Shown here one piece after another: positions 18,050 through 30,549 of a DNA stretch of 64,000 nt. A model generated the notes under the pieces. That model saw only the letters and a program-made list of their open reading frames with translations, ran no database searches and was not told the DNA's origin. The translations under genes and the position numbers were made by a program. Each line of letters begins with the position of its first letter. Within the stretch, counting starts at the first letter, position 1. The DNA is from Phytoseiulus persimilis (Eukaryota; Arthropoda; Arachnida; Mesostigmata; Phytoseiidae): NCBI GenBank assembly GCA_037576195.1, contig CM075101.1, forward strand, positions 3,038,001 through 3,102,000, read 5' to 3'.

Positions 18050-19931
18050 GAAATTCATATGATCAGTCCAACGCAGAGCGTCTCAAAAGTAACGATTTTA
18101 AGGCGGCGCTTACGGGAACAAGTCTCTACGCGTGCGCGTGCAGAGACAGGTCCCTGATCGCATTAACGCATCGCTCCGGAAGAAAGGCAGCCATCATGCA
18201 TTATCACTCACTGAAATTGTTGTACAGCTGGTACTCATTCAGAGGTCCCGAGGTGTGGTACATCATCGAATCCCTGAGAACCCAGGAGCGAGCAGCGCGT
18301 CACTCAGCTGCTCAATGGTCCACGCATAGCTCGATGCCAGCCACCATCAATTCCATGTTCGCGGGGCAGAGATGGTGGTCAAGACCTCAAGATGTCTTGA
18401 GATCTCAGATCTCAGGATATTTCACGTCTGTGCCATGATCCTAGACCTAATCCGAGCTGTTCTCAGAACCGGTCAACGTGGGTTCACCTACTCTCCAAAT
18501 CGATTCATCTTGACTTTTCCTGAGATGTCCCTTTCGGCTTCATGCTCCGAACTGCGATGAGTTGCGCGTTCTGGAAGAAGATCCCTTCGGTTTTTCTCCT
18601 CATACCTCATTTCCCGTTCGCAGTGTACAGGATAGGGTTCAGCCAACTTTCGAAGTATTCTTTCTTGCAAATCCCTCGTTCCGGAATGCAGCGTTTCGGC
18701 ATGGGAGAGCTGTTCCAGGGTCGGGCCAGCACTCGAGACCCCGTCGAGAACTGCCAAAACTGAAACCGTCATCCGTGGAAGGGAAAACGGTTCGGAGGAT
18801 GACATAGCACTATTTTCAACCCAAGTTGATCCAAAGGGTCGTGCCATGATGCGGACAGAAGGGAGCACAGCAATTCTGTGATCTACCGAAGAATTTGTCG
18901 AGTTTGGAAGAAACACTGCACGGGAACCCAGAGCACTTCCTTTGCCATCGATGGGAACCGATGGAGCGGTAATGCTGTGAAAAAACGAGTTTGGATGCAT
19001 GAACTGCAACATCGGTTCCGGAGGCATACGAATGTCAGTTACAGGCGTTCGGAAGGAGCATAAATGAATAACGAACATGAGCATTCCGACTCGGGAACCA
19101 CGGAAGTGATTCCTCAGAACTCTTCAAGGGAGTCCAGACGGGATCTCACCCAATAGTCGAGAGAACGAGTGACGCACCAGTTCCCCGGGCTAGCCCGACT
19201 CAACACCGAGATGCAAACACTAGAAAGGAAGGGAAGCCACTGATGTCCGGCAGATCTTCGCGATCGCAGCTTGTGCATGAATACCTCGAACGCTCTCGGA
19301 AACGAATGTTGGAAAATACGAGGGATTTGCTGTTTGGATTTATTTGCCTCTCCGTACCAGAGAATAACAAGAATGGGTCCGCTCTTCTTTGTGTTGCGGA
19401 ATGACTTCCTCTCGGATAACGTTGATCGTAGAAACCTCCTCTCACAGAGAACCTGACTTTTGCACCCTGTTCCCTTCTCTGCTATCCAATCGACCATCAT
19501 CGAGCCTATGCATCCGAGGAGGAACGGACAACGGGGGGTAGACAAGGTGCGTTAAGGCGTCAAGCGCGACGAAAAGAAAGGTTTCCCGTTTATGAATCCC
19601 GGATCTAATATCCAGGTGTCAGTCGAGTGTATCTACGACAGCGAAAACTGCTGTCAATCCCACGTGATCCCCGCCCGCTTCAGCTGAAACGTCGCTTGGG
19701 TGAGCTTCACCTTGAGTCAGAATAGCTTGTCGACGCAGACTTCGGACACTCGCAAGATATCATCAAACAGAGTCGATATGTGATGGAAACGTTTTCCTTC
19801 TCATTGGTATTCTCTCTTTGAAAGTCCAGTTCCCTTTCGGAGCCCCGTACTTGTGAGGGAATGCGGAAAATGTCGCTGACCACCGGACGTCCATGGGTCA
19901 CCTCTCCGAAATAGAACTCCGCCCCTCGTCG
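18050..19931. other. no gene recognised
   Basis: About 1.9 kb right of gypsy-1. The longest open frame is 18488-19084 on the minus strand (198 codons). Its composition is unremarkable and I see no domain, membrane segment or homologue in the window, so I do not call it a gene. Confidence 0.35.
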
Positions 19932-20222
19932 TATGACGGACGTGCATTCTATCAAAAGAAAACTGCTCGCCTCGAACACGAACTAGAGGAATGAACAGCA
20001 TCCAAATACTTGTGTGATCACACTGATCACATTGAGCAACTCGAAACTCTCAACAAAAAGCAATCCGAAAGTAATTCCAAAGATCGACAACAATTACTCG
20101 ATCTCCTTAACGAGAATTACGAGCTGAAAACACAGCTACTCAGAACGGAAATTGAGCTGAAACGCGCTCAACCAATCGACTGGCCGGAGTCCAGTTCTAG
20201 TAGTCACAGTGGTTCTGTCTGA
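19932..20222 (+). pseudogene. coiled-coil protein remnant
   Basis: One frame reads through a single TGA (19992-19994) and gives a continuous heptad-rich segment (ARLEHELEE, then HIEQLETLNKK, then LLDLLNENYELKTQLL), ending in a Ser-rich tail at 20222. The pattern of Leu/Ile at heptad spacing predicts a coiled coil. No start codon is evident. It could be the end of a transposon-encoded protein or a host fragment. Family not recognised. Confidence 0.3.
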
Positions 20223-20389
20223 ACCTCTTCAACCATGTAATGCATGCTAAGTGCCCTCAATCATAAACAATAACCATATCAAAATCCTAAGTTACTAAAA
20301 TGTATGCACGGATGTTTTAATACCGAGTCGATAAACACAACAGAGATTCAGACTTGGATTTTTTTTTTCTGTTTTCCGTTTATCCACAA

Positions 20390-21190
20390 TCACTTCTCGA
20401 AAAATAGCTCATAACTATTACAAAATGGCATAGGACTGCCGAATCCCCTGCGAGCGACAACCTCGCGTGGCTTGTCGCTGCGACCTTTGCGTAATACCAC
20501 GCAGCGTTGCTGCAGAGGGGTATAGCACACTAAACGGTGCTCGACAACACGACAAACGAAATCCACCAGGGATATCCGAACGTCTGCTGGGCCATCCTGG
20601 CCCTCACCTATCTGAATGGCGGGAGTCTCCTCCGGGCTCTGACTCCCGATCGCCCACCTCTCCGTGCTGGTGTGCGTGCGCTCCGCCAGCACGGCAAACC
20701 TTTTCTTGATCTCGGAGCTCCCGGATCGCTGCTCCGTGTCGCCACACCGCTCTCCTGTCGCCGAATATCCTGCAAAACCCATCAATGGTCAGATACGGAA
20801 CAGGGGTCGGTCCGCGCTCCTATGAGCGTCAAATCGCTGCCAGAGCATACTACTCTATATAACTTACCAGCCACGACCCCGAGCACCATCAACAACACGA
20901 CGATCCCGGCGGCCGCGAGCGCTCGGGTTCGCCCACACTGGCACATCCCCAAGAGCAACTCCAAAACGCTGGTCCCGCTGCCGCTGTCACTCGGCTGAAC
21001 CGAGCCGCTCCGATCACTGCGCGTTCGGGGCCTCCCAAAACTGTCCACGGATCTTCCCGTTGAACTCGTCCGAAAAAGCCAGGGCTCCCGGCTACGATGC
21101 TCTGGCGAGCCAAACACGATGCCTTCGCGACCAAGCCTCTCTGCTCGCGCCGAGATGGCCCTCCTCCAGTCGAGATCCGACAGCTCACTC
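20390..21190 (-). pseudogene. spliced type II membrane protein homologous to antisense genes B/C
   Basis: Exon 1 runs to 20868 and encodes a polar tail and a hydrophobic segment (AAAGIVVLLMVLGVVAG). A 98-base intron (20770-20867) starts GTAAGT and ends TTTTGCAG; it is phase 1 and lies right after the membrane segment, exactly as in gene C of copia-1. Exon 2 (20769-20390) has C-x8-C-x7-C-x26-C near the C-terminus (FVCRVV...LVCYTP...QRCVVL...PFCNS), the same module as genes B and C. The N-terminus has no clear ATG and is fused in frame to the end of the copia-3 RNase H, so the 5' part is probably lost. It lies on the same strand as the copia-3 pol remnant. Whether it belongs to copia-3 or to the antisense module of another element is not resolved. 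Confidence 0.5.
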
Positions 21191-24100
21191 GCTGATCGAT
21201 ATTCGACTTGTTTACGTTCGTGTAGTTGACGAATGAAGAAGAATCTCGTGGAAATGTGTTTTGTACGCTTGTGGAATACTGGATTCTCTATGAGCTTTAT
21301 CGCTCCAATGTTGTCCACGAAGATCACTGGACGAATAGTGATTCGTAATTCTTGGAAGAGTGTTCGAAGCCAGAGAGCAGACTTTGAGCAGTCAGTGACC
21401 GCTATGAACTCGCTCTCGGTGGAGGATGGTGAGACTGATCGTTGCTGTTGGGAGGACCACAGGACTGGACCGCCGGCAAGTGTGACAAGTGAGCCACTTA
21501 CCGAGCGTCGGGTCTGTTTACAAGCAGCAAAATCGGCGTCCGAATAAAGCTTAAGCGTTTCAGCTAGCGGAGTGGACGAGCTTCCGGAGTAAACAATTGA
21601 CAGGTTGGGTGTCGCCTGCAAGTAACGCAGGATCTTGAGTGCTGCCTGCCAGTGTTGTTCTGAATAGTTCTCAAGGAAGCGAGCTAGGAAACCCACGGAG
21701 AAACAGACATCTGGTCGCGTACAGATAGATAAGAACATGAGAGCGCCAAGAAGTTGGCGATAAGGTCGATTTTCTGCGCGAGTTTCAGTTGTAGGCTCAA
21801 TGTCGTATATTCCCGAGTCTGCGGGAATTGAGACGGGACGACAGTCCTCAAGATTGAACCTTTTCAGGATGTTTTCGATGTACTTGTACTGGTTGAGCCA
21901 GATATTGTGATCGGAATCGATATGAATCTGAATGCCAAGGAAAAGACTCAGAGGAGAAGTCTTGAGTTTGAATGATTTTCCCAGCTTGGCAAGTGTATCT
22001 GTAATCAAGTGTTCATGCGTCGAGGCGATTAGCCCATCATCGACGTTCACTGCTAGCATTAGGAGTTCGCCATTTGAGCCGTGCCAGTAGAATAGGCAGT
22101 GATCGGCTTGGCTTTGAGTGAAGTTGAGATTCCGTAGAACAACTGCCAATTTTTGATTCCAGCATCGCGGAGCTTGTTTGAGCCCGTATAGACTTTTGTG
22201 CAACAGGCATACCCTGCCGGTGTCATCTGACCATCCGGGGGGTTGAGTCATTCAGATTTGTTCCTGGAGATCGCCATAGAGGAAGGCGGTTGTTACGTCA
22301 AATTGACGAAGTTTTAGACGCATTGATGCACTCGTGGCAAGCAAAACGCGGACAGTGTCCAGCCTGGCAACAGGGCTGAAGAGCTCCTGAAATTCTTGAC
22401 CGGGAATTTGATTATAACCGCGAACAACGAGACGTGCACGGTATCGGTCCATTTCATTTTCAGCATTGGTTTTCCTGCGGAAGACCCAGCGACAAGTTAC
22501 GGGTTTCTTGTTCTGTGGTGGGTCGACCAATGTCCAAACACCATGAGCTTAAAGTGCGGCCATTTCCTCAGCCATTGCTTCTTTCCAGTACTCTACTTCT
22601 GGACTCGCAAGTGCCTGTGCAAGAGTCTGTGGCTCAGGTGAAGAGGGCGCTGCTAGCTGCACCTCTGTTTCGTAGCGCTTTGGGTTACGAAGGTTCGTAC
22701 GGCGTCGAAGGTTCATTTTCATTGGCTCCATTGGGGGTATCGTGATCGAGCGCGTAGCTGCAGAATCACTTTCGTCAGCCGAGTCAAATGCTCCAGGCGG
22801 AAAGGGCTCCTCGTCAGGATGCCGGTCCTCAACGATGCTATCGCAATCGGAGGATTCATGCGCGTCCATAAAATCAGTGGCTTCATCGGCGTTTCCCAAA
22901 CCGGGGACATGCGCTGCACTCTTTGGTGCCTTCCCCAAGGACCTGACGTCTTTGGTTTCCCTAATTGAGGGAGGAGAACCTGGGAGATACACACGAAAGC
23001 CGTCAACACGGTTGGTGTAACCGATCAGAAACGCGGGGATGCCGCGGAATGTCCATTTGTCAGTTTCTCCTTCGTTGTATAATAGATGAAGCAGGGGGAG
23101 CCGAAAGGGCGTAGATGAGAGATCTTTGGTTTCACTCTGTAGATTGTTCCGTACGGAGACTTGTTTGTCTGGGGACAAACGTCTACGATATTGAGAATGA
23201 AAACGGCACATCTGCAAGCTTCTGGCCACAAGAATTTCGGAAGTTTTGAATCAAGGAGCATGGTTCTAGCGAGTTTAGTGATAGTTTGATTTTGACGTTC
23301 AGCGCGGCCGTTCTGGGGAGAACAGGCAACATGGCTCATGACGAGCTCTGCGCCGATTGAAGCTAGAGAAGCTTTGACTTGAGCATTATTGAATTATAGG
23401 CCGTGGTCACAGAAGAGTTGCTTGACTTGAGTACCGGTTTGAGTGTGAAACCAAGTGAGGAATTGCTAGATGAGAGCGGGAGCTTGATCTTTGGTTTTGA
23501 GCAAGAAGATTCGATTGAAACGAGACATGGTGTCTTTCATATTCATAAGGTAACGTTCTCCTTTGAGACCAGGAGTTGACATTGGACCACACATATCGGT
23601 GGAAATGTATCCCAGGGACCGCGGTACAGCTGAATCGGGTTTCGAGCGATACGTCGCCCGATTCAGTTTTCCTTCAATACAGGCAGTGCAGGTGATCTGG
23701 TCCCTTTTGAAGGGAATCCCCTCTCGAGCTAAGAATTGCTGAACTTGGCGTTTATCAACGTGTCCAAGTGTTTCATGAGCACTCTGCAGAGTGGCTGATT
23801 GTGACGATGAAAGCAAGCATTCGGCAGATATGGGAACCGTCACAGCTGTAGCTCGGAGGGCAGAAAGGCCGTCGTTCACTCGAACCCTGAGAGTAGCTAA
23901 GTCTCGGTTCAAGCGAAGGGTGGTCTTAGTGGCAGTAATTGACCAATTGTCATTCATCAGACAGGCCATCGACACGAGGTTTCGTCTCATTTCGGGCACA
24001 TAGAGAACCTCATGGAGATGTAAGAGAGTTTCTCCATTGGAGCCGTCCACAACAAGCAAGATCTCGCCTTCACCAAACGCTTGAAGTTGTTGGTGACCGC

Positions 24101-25259
24101 CGACTTTCACAGTACGGGGACAAGAGTATGCGAGATAATTTCGGAAAAGATCCAAATCATTGCAAATATTGTGGGTTGCCCCAGAATAGATTAATCATAC
24201 TGAGGAATCAAGATTGTTATGCGCAGCAGAGGCAATGTGAACCTCGACATCAGATCCGAAGGGATCGATTGCCTCAGCATTATAGGCTCTTGGGCGAGAA
24301 GTGCGCCTCTGATTCAGAGGTGGCTGGCGAGAGCGTGGGGGCTGGGTCGAAACACGAGGTCGAGGAGGTTGGCTCGATCGCCAAGCATTAGCGGGTGGAG
24401 CCTGAGTTGGATTGGAGGCGACTCTTCGGTTTTGATTCGAGTTCTGGTAGCGAGCATTGGAGTTGGAGTTGTACGATTCGGATTTGAAGCGGGAAGCGCG
24501 TTGGAAAGTATTTGAAGGACGTGATTGAGGTCGATAAGAGGAGTTCTGATTACGACGATTGTCGTATTGAGGACGATTGTTGAAATTGGGTCGTCTATTT
24601 GAGCGAATAGAGAGACGAGAGAACAAGGCGGTCGGATCCGCCTGGGAGGAGTTTTCACGTCGCATTGCTTCTTCACGGAGAAGAACGTAAAGATTGGAAA
24701 GAGTCTGATCGGTTCCGGTTTTAACACTTTAGAACAAACGAAGACCTTCCCAGGACGAGGGCAAGCTCTGCAAGAGACGCTGGCATGCCCGTTTCTCGTC
24801 CACCTTCGTGCCAGCGAGCGCGATGCGCTGCATAATTTTTTGGAAATTGTCTATATTCTTCGTCGTAGATTTCGAAGAATTGTAGCGGAAGTTATAGAAC
24901 GAGCTAAGAGCTATGTCTTTCGCAATACCGCTTGTTTGAGCAAAACGCTTCTTTAGTGCCTCATAGAGATCTTTCGCATTGATATCTTGGGTAGAAATGC
25001 TGAAGTACGTGGCTATCAGAACGGGGGAGATTGAGTTAAGGATGATTGTTTTGGCCCTAGCGTTTGCAGCTTGATAGCCGGTCGCTGTTATGACAAGATC
25101 GCCAGAAACAACTTTGTAGGCGTCACCGCTGTTCTGCAGGACCACGGTGACCAGTGAAGACCACGCGAGCCAGTTTCTGCCATCATCAGCCAATGTGATG
25201 CTGCATGCATGATTTGATTTTGAACCAGATCCGCTTGCGGAAGAGGAGTCAGCCATCAC
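21191..25259 (-). pseudogene. copia-3: decayed copia gag-pol
   Basis: Minus-strand pieces in copia order. Gag is at 25259-24729; a TAG interrupts at GLRLF but the frame continues. A basic Asn/Arg/Pro-rich gag tail is at 24665-24195. In the protease the catalytic DSG has become YSG (IYSGATHNI), just after a stop. The GAG-pre-integrase HHCC domain and start of integrase are at 24155-23466 (CTACIEGK, STDMCGP). The integrase core with ENGRAERQN-type E is at 23339-23025, with C-terminal parts in another frame at 23229-22549. RT is at 22530-22252 and 22251 onward (SLYGLKQAPR, NVDDGLIAST), and RNase H follows to about 21190. Several stops and frameshifts make it inactive. It belongs to a different copia family from copia-1/2. 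LTRs not found. Confidence 0.88.
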
Positions 25260-25372
25260 TCTCTCTTCAGGAGACTCTAGGAGCTCGTAATCGTCAAGAT
25301 TAAACGAAATTCGGTCTCTGGAGCACTTTGCATGGGCCGAAGAAATATACCGTCGACCGGGGTGATATTGGC

Positions 25373-27339
25373 CGCGGCTATAGGCGGCCCCGTTTCACGA
25401 TTTAGCTCTAGAACGACGACGATGTAGGTGCATCTGAACGGGTCTAGGACATTCTTTCGAAAAACATGGAGGCTCAGGGGAGAGAGGAGCAGCAGACGGA
25501 ACTCAGCCTAAGGGCGCTGCATTTGAAATTTTGAAAGCTCTTGAAAGCCATTCGTTGAGGAAGCCGACGCAGGACCCTATGTACTTGGAAGCTTAATGTG
25601 GCACACATGTCTGGACAGGCTGTATTATTGAGTTATCGACTGACTGACTAGCTATCCATCATGTTTTGTCATCCCGCCTTGGCTCTACACATGAGAGATC
25701 GTCTCAGCAGCGTTATCGACTAGGGAGGGAAGCAGCGACAGCTCGCTCACTAAGTTCGAGTGGGAGATGGAGAGTTGGCTCCGGTCGACGTTCGACTCCT
25801 GCGAAGCCATTGATTCCGAGAAGGGTTATAACCCACAAGATATGAGATTCCAATATTTACACCTGTACCTAGGCGAGGGCCCTCGGGCGTACGTATCGAC
25901 ATGGTATTCATATGTCGTTCCATCAACAACCAACAGTCGAACGACACGGGGATTAATTCGCTTACGTTTATAATGCTTGTCTGAAGATTCACTCAAAAGT
26001 CCATATACGGTGGTCGCTAGGTTGGGGCGATTGAGGTAGAGCGTTGGCCAAACTTTTCTCCGAGCTTTCAAGTATAACACCTGACGCGCAGCGAATTCCG
26101 TCGGAATCTTTCCGGCGTCTTCCGAGGCACGATTCAACCCAAAGAGAAGAGGGGGAAAGAGAAATGAGACCGGATTGAAGGGTGTTCTATTCGTTTGTTT
26201 CAAGCTCATCGAGTCGGCAATGCTGCCGCGTTGGGGATTCGAGTAAGTTCTCCAGGACGAAATCTACAGATATAATAGTTTGCTTCCGCAATCAATAATT
26301 CAATTGCTCTGGCCATTCATTTATTCGAGGTTGAATATACACGAATGATGGCCGTGCCCCAATTCTCAACGTCGCCACTGAGTGACTGAACTCTGAAACA
26401 ACAGATCTGCAACTGATAGGAAATCAACAAACGTGTGTACTACGGATGGATACAGTTCCCCACTGTACCATGCACCTTCATTATTATTATGTAAAGTCAT
26501 GCGTGGATAGGGATACTTGTAAACGTCCGACGATGGAACAAGGCAGTGTCCCGGGGTTAATCAACGAGCTCAAGTGAGACGCTGATACCGAAGACACAAC
26601 TTCGTGTATGCGTACTTCCTCAATCGCAAGACATGCTTCAGCCACGAGCCTATACGATGTATTCTATCAGCGAGGTAGTCGAATTCCAGTTCCATTGCGA
26701 GTCTGGACCTCGATGTGACTCCACGGAAGACAAGATCGCGAGCAGTATGTAGTATGTGATGGTGGAGAATCAAGATTCGTGTGAGTTCTCACTGGTCGAC
26801 AGTTGAGTAGTACTCCAGAAGTATGAAGCGACCTGTGAATCCAAATTATTCAGGGCCTTGGTTTCGTTGGCTTAAACAGTGCAGCAAATACTCTTCTGAC
26901 CGATTCCCTGATTCCGTCCCGAGCGGCTCTCAAGAGCCTTCAACATTTTGAATAGCGCGCCGTTCGGCTGTTTACCTCTTCGCTGCCCTCCTATCTTTCT
27001 CCCTCTCCTGCGTCGCCATGTTTTTCGAAAGAATGACCGTGTCCCATATGAACACGGTTTTCAAGTCTTCGACTCATGACAACAACGACGTTGACATCGA
27101 CGAGAGCCTCGGCACTGTGAGTGATTTTCTACAGTAATTTCAAAAATTTCAACATTTCGGTATTCTCCAAAAGTTCGAAATAGTCTTCCTCGGAGCTCCC
27201 TTCTGGATGGTCCGAAAGCTTTGAAATTTCTGTCATCCCTGGTGCTATGTCTCTTTAGTCCGTACCGTAAACCGAATCTCGAAAGCTGGCCTGGTTCTGC
27301 TTTTTTCGAACATTTTGTATAAAATCTCAATTCTCAGGG
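25373..27339. other. 5' region of the pogo-like element, no gene recognised
   Basis: About 2 kb inside the transposon. Only short frames without domains. It could contain 5' exons of the transposase or a second, unrecognised insertion; neither is demonstrable from sequence alone. Confidence 0.4.
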
Positions 27340-29046
27340 GTGATATTGGTCATGCGCAGAGTGTGCCAGAAACTGGAAGGATCGGCCCGCCGACGGAAGT
27401 ATGAGCCCGAACAGCTCGAGTTGGCACTGGCAGATGCGCGGAGTGGGAAATTGAGCCTCAACGAGCCCGCCGAGAAATATTCAGTGCCGCGAGCGACGTT
27501 GCAATTCCAATTCAAGATGAAAAGCCGCAAGCCGTATGGAGGACAGACTGCCCTCTCTGTAAAAGAGGAGGCTGCGCGGGAAAAATGTGTGGGTCTCCGC
27601 GCGGATTGGGGGTTTCCCGTTACCAGAAGTGATCTCAAGAATATCGTGCATGGATTCCTGAAAAAAAGGAATCGACACATCGCCAAGTTTACAGGTGGCA
27701 TTCCTGGCGACGACTGGGTGGCTGGATTCTTGAAACGGCATCCAAACCTGACGGAACGATTCGGCGAGAACGTGAGCAGTACTCGGGCTCGTATATCGGA
27801 AGAGGAGATTCTAGCCTACTTCAAGAATTTGGAAAAGTCACTAGAGGGAGTGCGAGCGGCAAATATCGTAAACTATGATGAGACAGGGTTTTCCGACGAT
27901 CCAGGGAGATTGAGAGCGATATTCCGCCGCGGTGCACGGAAAGCTGAGGTGGTCAAAGACCATTCAAAATCGCACTTCAGTGTCATGTTTGCGATCGCAG
28001 CAAATGGCGAGATGCTTCCTCCGTACGTAATCTACAAGGCCAAATATCTGTACGAGTCGTGGTCAGAGGGAGGGCCACCGAGGGCTCTCTATGACGCCGA
28101 CGAAAGCGGATGGTTTACTCTGAGAGCCTTTGAGAATTGGTTCACCCGAGTTGCGGTACCCTACTTCCGGAGACTTGACGGTGAAAAAGTTCTGATCGGA
28201 GACAATTTGTCCAGCCATCTGTCGCCCTATGTGGTGGAAGCTTGCGAGGAGCTCAACATAAGGTTTGTCCTCCTGCCGAGTAACACAACCCACCTCTGTC
28301 AACCCCTGGACGTTGCATGGTTTGGGCCCCTGAAACGTGCTTGGAGAAGAACGCTGCGGAAATGGAGCATCAAACGTCTGGGAACTTTACCGAAGACGGC
28401 TTTCCCGAAGCTTCTCAAGAAGACTCTCGAGACTGTAGGCGAGAATCTCAGGACGAATGCAAGGACAGCTTTCAGGAGCGTTGGTATCCTACCGATTGAT
28501 CCGTATGCCGTTCTCAAAAGGCTGCCCCAAGTGACTTCCCAACACCCAGCGGGACCTGAATGGGCAGAGGTACTCATACGTCATCTGCAATCGCTCAGAT
28601 CCGAGTCGTCGACTCAGATTAAAAGGGGCAAAAGAGTCGCAGCTGAACCAGGAACAAGCATCTCGCGTGGCAACCTTAGCCAAAGGCTTTCCGGAGGCGA
28701 AGATCATTCTGCAAGACCATCAACAAGCGACTGCAGAACTCGGGGGGACGACAAGATCGTCGCTTCCGAATCGGGCAACGATGGATACGAAGAAGGAGAT
28801 TTCGTATTATGCAGGTATGAAACGGAGAGTGACGGGAGGGAGAGGCATTTCGTCGGCAAGGTGACAGATATCGACGGCGTTAAGATCGAAGTCAAGTCCT
28901 TAAAAATCGAATTTCGAGCTCTGAGGAACCGGGAAAAGGAGGTAGCCAAAATCACCCCGGGTACCGGAGTCGTATCGGCCGCCATTCGCGACGATGCCAC
29001 TCGTACGAACGTCGTTATTTTATCTCGAAAATTTCATAGGAGTTAG
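27340..29046 (+). CDS. pogo/Tigger-type DDE transposase
   Basis: 568 codons, uninterrupted. Order: psq-type helix-turn-helix (about 20-65: LELALADARSGKLSLNEPAE), CENP-B-type HTH (about 120-160, PGDDWVAGFLKRHP), then a DDE_1 core with D (VNYDETGFSD, about 187), D (VLIGDNLSSHLS, about 288) and the third acidic residue as D (CQPLDVAWFGPLK, about 324). After the core, about 200 residues include an acidic segment and a C-terminal domain (EEGDFVLCRYE...HFVGKVTDID) that looks like the small beta-domain seen at the end of Jerky-type proteins. No damage seen; potentially active. The start at 27340 is the first ATG in frame, but an upstream exon cannot be excluded. Confidence 0.9.
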   Translation: MILVMRRVCQKLEGSARRRKYEPEQLELALADARSGKLSLNEPAEKYSVPRATLQFQFKMKSRKPYGGQTALSVKEEAAREKCVGLRADWGFPVTRSDLKNIVHGFLKKRNRHIAKFTGGIPGDDWVAGFLKRHPNLTERFGENVSSTRARISEEEILAYFKNLEKSLEGVRAANIVNYDETGFSDDPGRLRAIFRRGARKAEVVKDHSKSHFSVMFAIAANGEMLPPYVIYKAKYLYESWSEGGPPRALYDADESGWFTLRAFENWFTRVAVPYFRRLDGEKVLIGDNLSSHLSPYVVEACEELNIRFVLLPSNTTHLCQPLDVAWFGPLKRAWRRTLRKWSIKRLGTLPKTAFPKLLKKTLETVGENLRTNARTAFRSVGILPIDPYAVLKRLPQVTSQHPAGPEWAEVLIRHLQSLRSESSTQIKRGKRVAAEPGTSISRGNLSQRLSGGEDHSARPSTSDCRTRGDDKIVASESGNDGYEEGDFVLCRYETESDGRERHFVGKVTDIDGVKIEVKSLKIEFRALRNREKEVAKITPGTGVVSAAIRDDATRTNVVILSRKFHRS

Positions 29047-29158
29047 CCGAAGGATATGAGTATCTAGGGTTAGGAGGTGAACCCTGGCAATCGAGGTCAA
29101 AAATGAATTTTCCTGGAGAAACGTGAAAATCGAGCCAATATCACCCCGGTCGACGGTA

Positions 29159-30549
29159 CCTGACTGCAACTGTATTAGCTGAGCTGTAGCTAGGTGAGTA
29201 GGTAGAGGTCAGCTTACCCGACAGTAGTCGATCGCGAAGTCACGCCGTGTCGTCACGTAGCGAATACGTGGCTGATAACGTGATAGGACTGGAAGTCGTA
29301 GGGTTTGAAGGTAGGGGATCGAAGGTGTGGAACACTAGCTCAGTTGACAACAAGAGTGACAACGCAAGAGACGTGTTGAGTAGAAGGCTCTGTACCACAG
29401 TGAAGTTGACACTTTGGCCGGGTATAGGAACTTTGCCCGCAGTGTTTGCTATATGGACGCATTTTCAGAGAGAGCGGCCTCCGCCAGCTTGGCGTTCTGC
29501 TACGGGCACGGTGAGAGCTTTTGCTGGGAGACCGCGACGACAGCGGGGAGCCTAGCAGAGCTACCGAGCATTTCAAGCACGATCCAGGCACGGAACAGCG
29601 AGGAGAGCTGGGATAGTTCGCCGGGGAAAGATGAAATCTCCAAAGATTCTATGGTTTACACATGATCCGTCGTCAACAATGTCAGTTCAGGTGGCGAGGA
29701 GTCGATACGCGAGGTGAACGGCAGAACATTGAGCCAGGCTCAAAACAAGGAGATGAAGTGCACAGCGAGACGCATTGAGTGATTCTCATCTCGGACAGGA
29801 CACAGTGGGATGAAACTCCACGGAACCTCCGCTCTTCGGCGGTTGAAGACCGAAGAACTCCGTGGCCGTAAGGCCTCCTCGGCACTGAAGCGGATGCGCC
29901 ATGTGCAGAGTAGTGACTCAGTCGGTTTTTCGCGTCTCCCTCGGAAACGTTCGCTTCCTGGACGGAAAGTGTCTTGGATGAACTCTCCCGGAATTCGAAA
30001 ATGCGTGTCATACACTCCCCACCGAACCCTAATCATCTTCTTTCTCTGAAACCTAGTGCCGAACCTCCTTATCACAAACCACCCGACCCTCCGCCGAGCG
30101 GAGATGGCCTCGCTCCCGCTGTTGGACCGAGCTTCTCGTCTCTCTTCTCCCTGCCCTTTCTCGATCTCTTTTCCTGACCTACCTCCGCGTACTATCCTAG
30201 AGCCTAGCGTGAGACCCTGTCGATTATAGTTTTAATCCGTCCATGAATATCACGAGTATCTGGGGTTCTCCGTTATCATTCGTCCACTCGTCGGAATGTG
30301 TTGCATGAAGTCCAAGCTCGTTCTCGGAGTTGATGATGGTTCCTGGATCCTCGCCGACTTTTCATGGCCGCTCCCATCCGCATCCGGCTCTACAACTCTC
30401 GGCCTTGTAGCTTCCGAGCTTTCTTGAGGATCGCCACCGTCTTCGACCCTGTCGTCCGCGTCGTTCGTTTCTACCAGAGTCCTCCTCCACATGGCCTTCC
30501 GAGTCGTCCTCCGAATGCTCTACTTTCACTGCAATGATTCTAATTCCGC
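29159..30549. other. no gene recognised
   Basis: About 1.4 kb between the pogo element and gypsy-3. A minus-strand frame at 30250-30492 is rich in acidic residues and could be the far C-terminus of gypsy-3 pol, but there is no motif to prove it. Confidence 0.35.

Larger units (their letters stand above)
25350..29156 (+). mobile_element. pogo/Tigger-like DNA transposon, complete
   Basis: Perfect 23-bp terminal inverted repeats, starting CCGTCGACCGGGG, at 25350-25372 and 29134-29156, each flanked by TA (25348-25349 and 29157-29158). TA duplication is the Tc1/mariner/pogo hallmark. The 3.8-kb element holds one transposase gene at 27340-29046 and about 2 kb of upstream sequence with no recognised gene. 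Part of the TIR motif (GGGGTGATATTGG) recurs internally at 27337, just before the transposase start. Confidence 0.92.

Noticed and set aside
18488..19084. 198-codon minus-strand frame
   Set aside because: No domain, no membrane segment, no homologue in the window, and composition like the other chance frames nearby.
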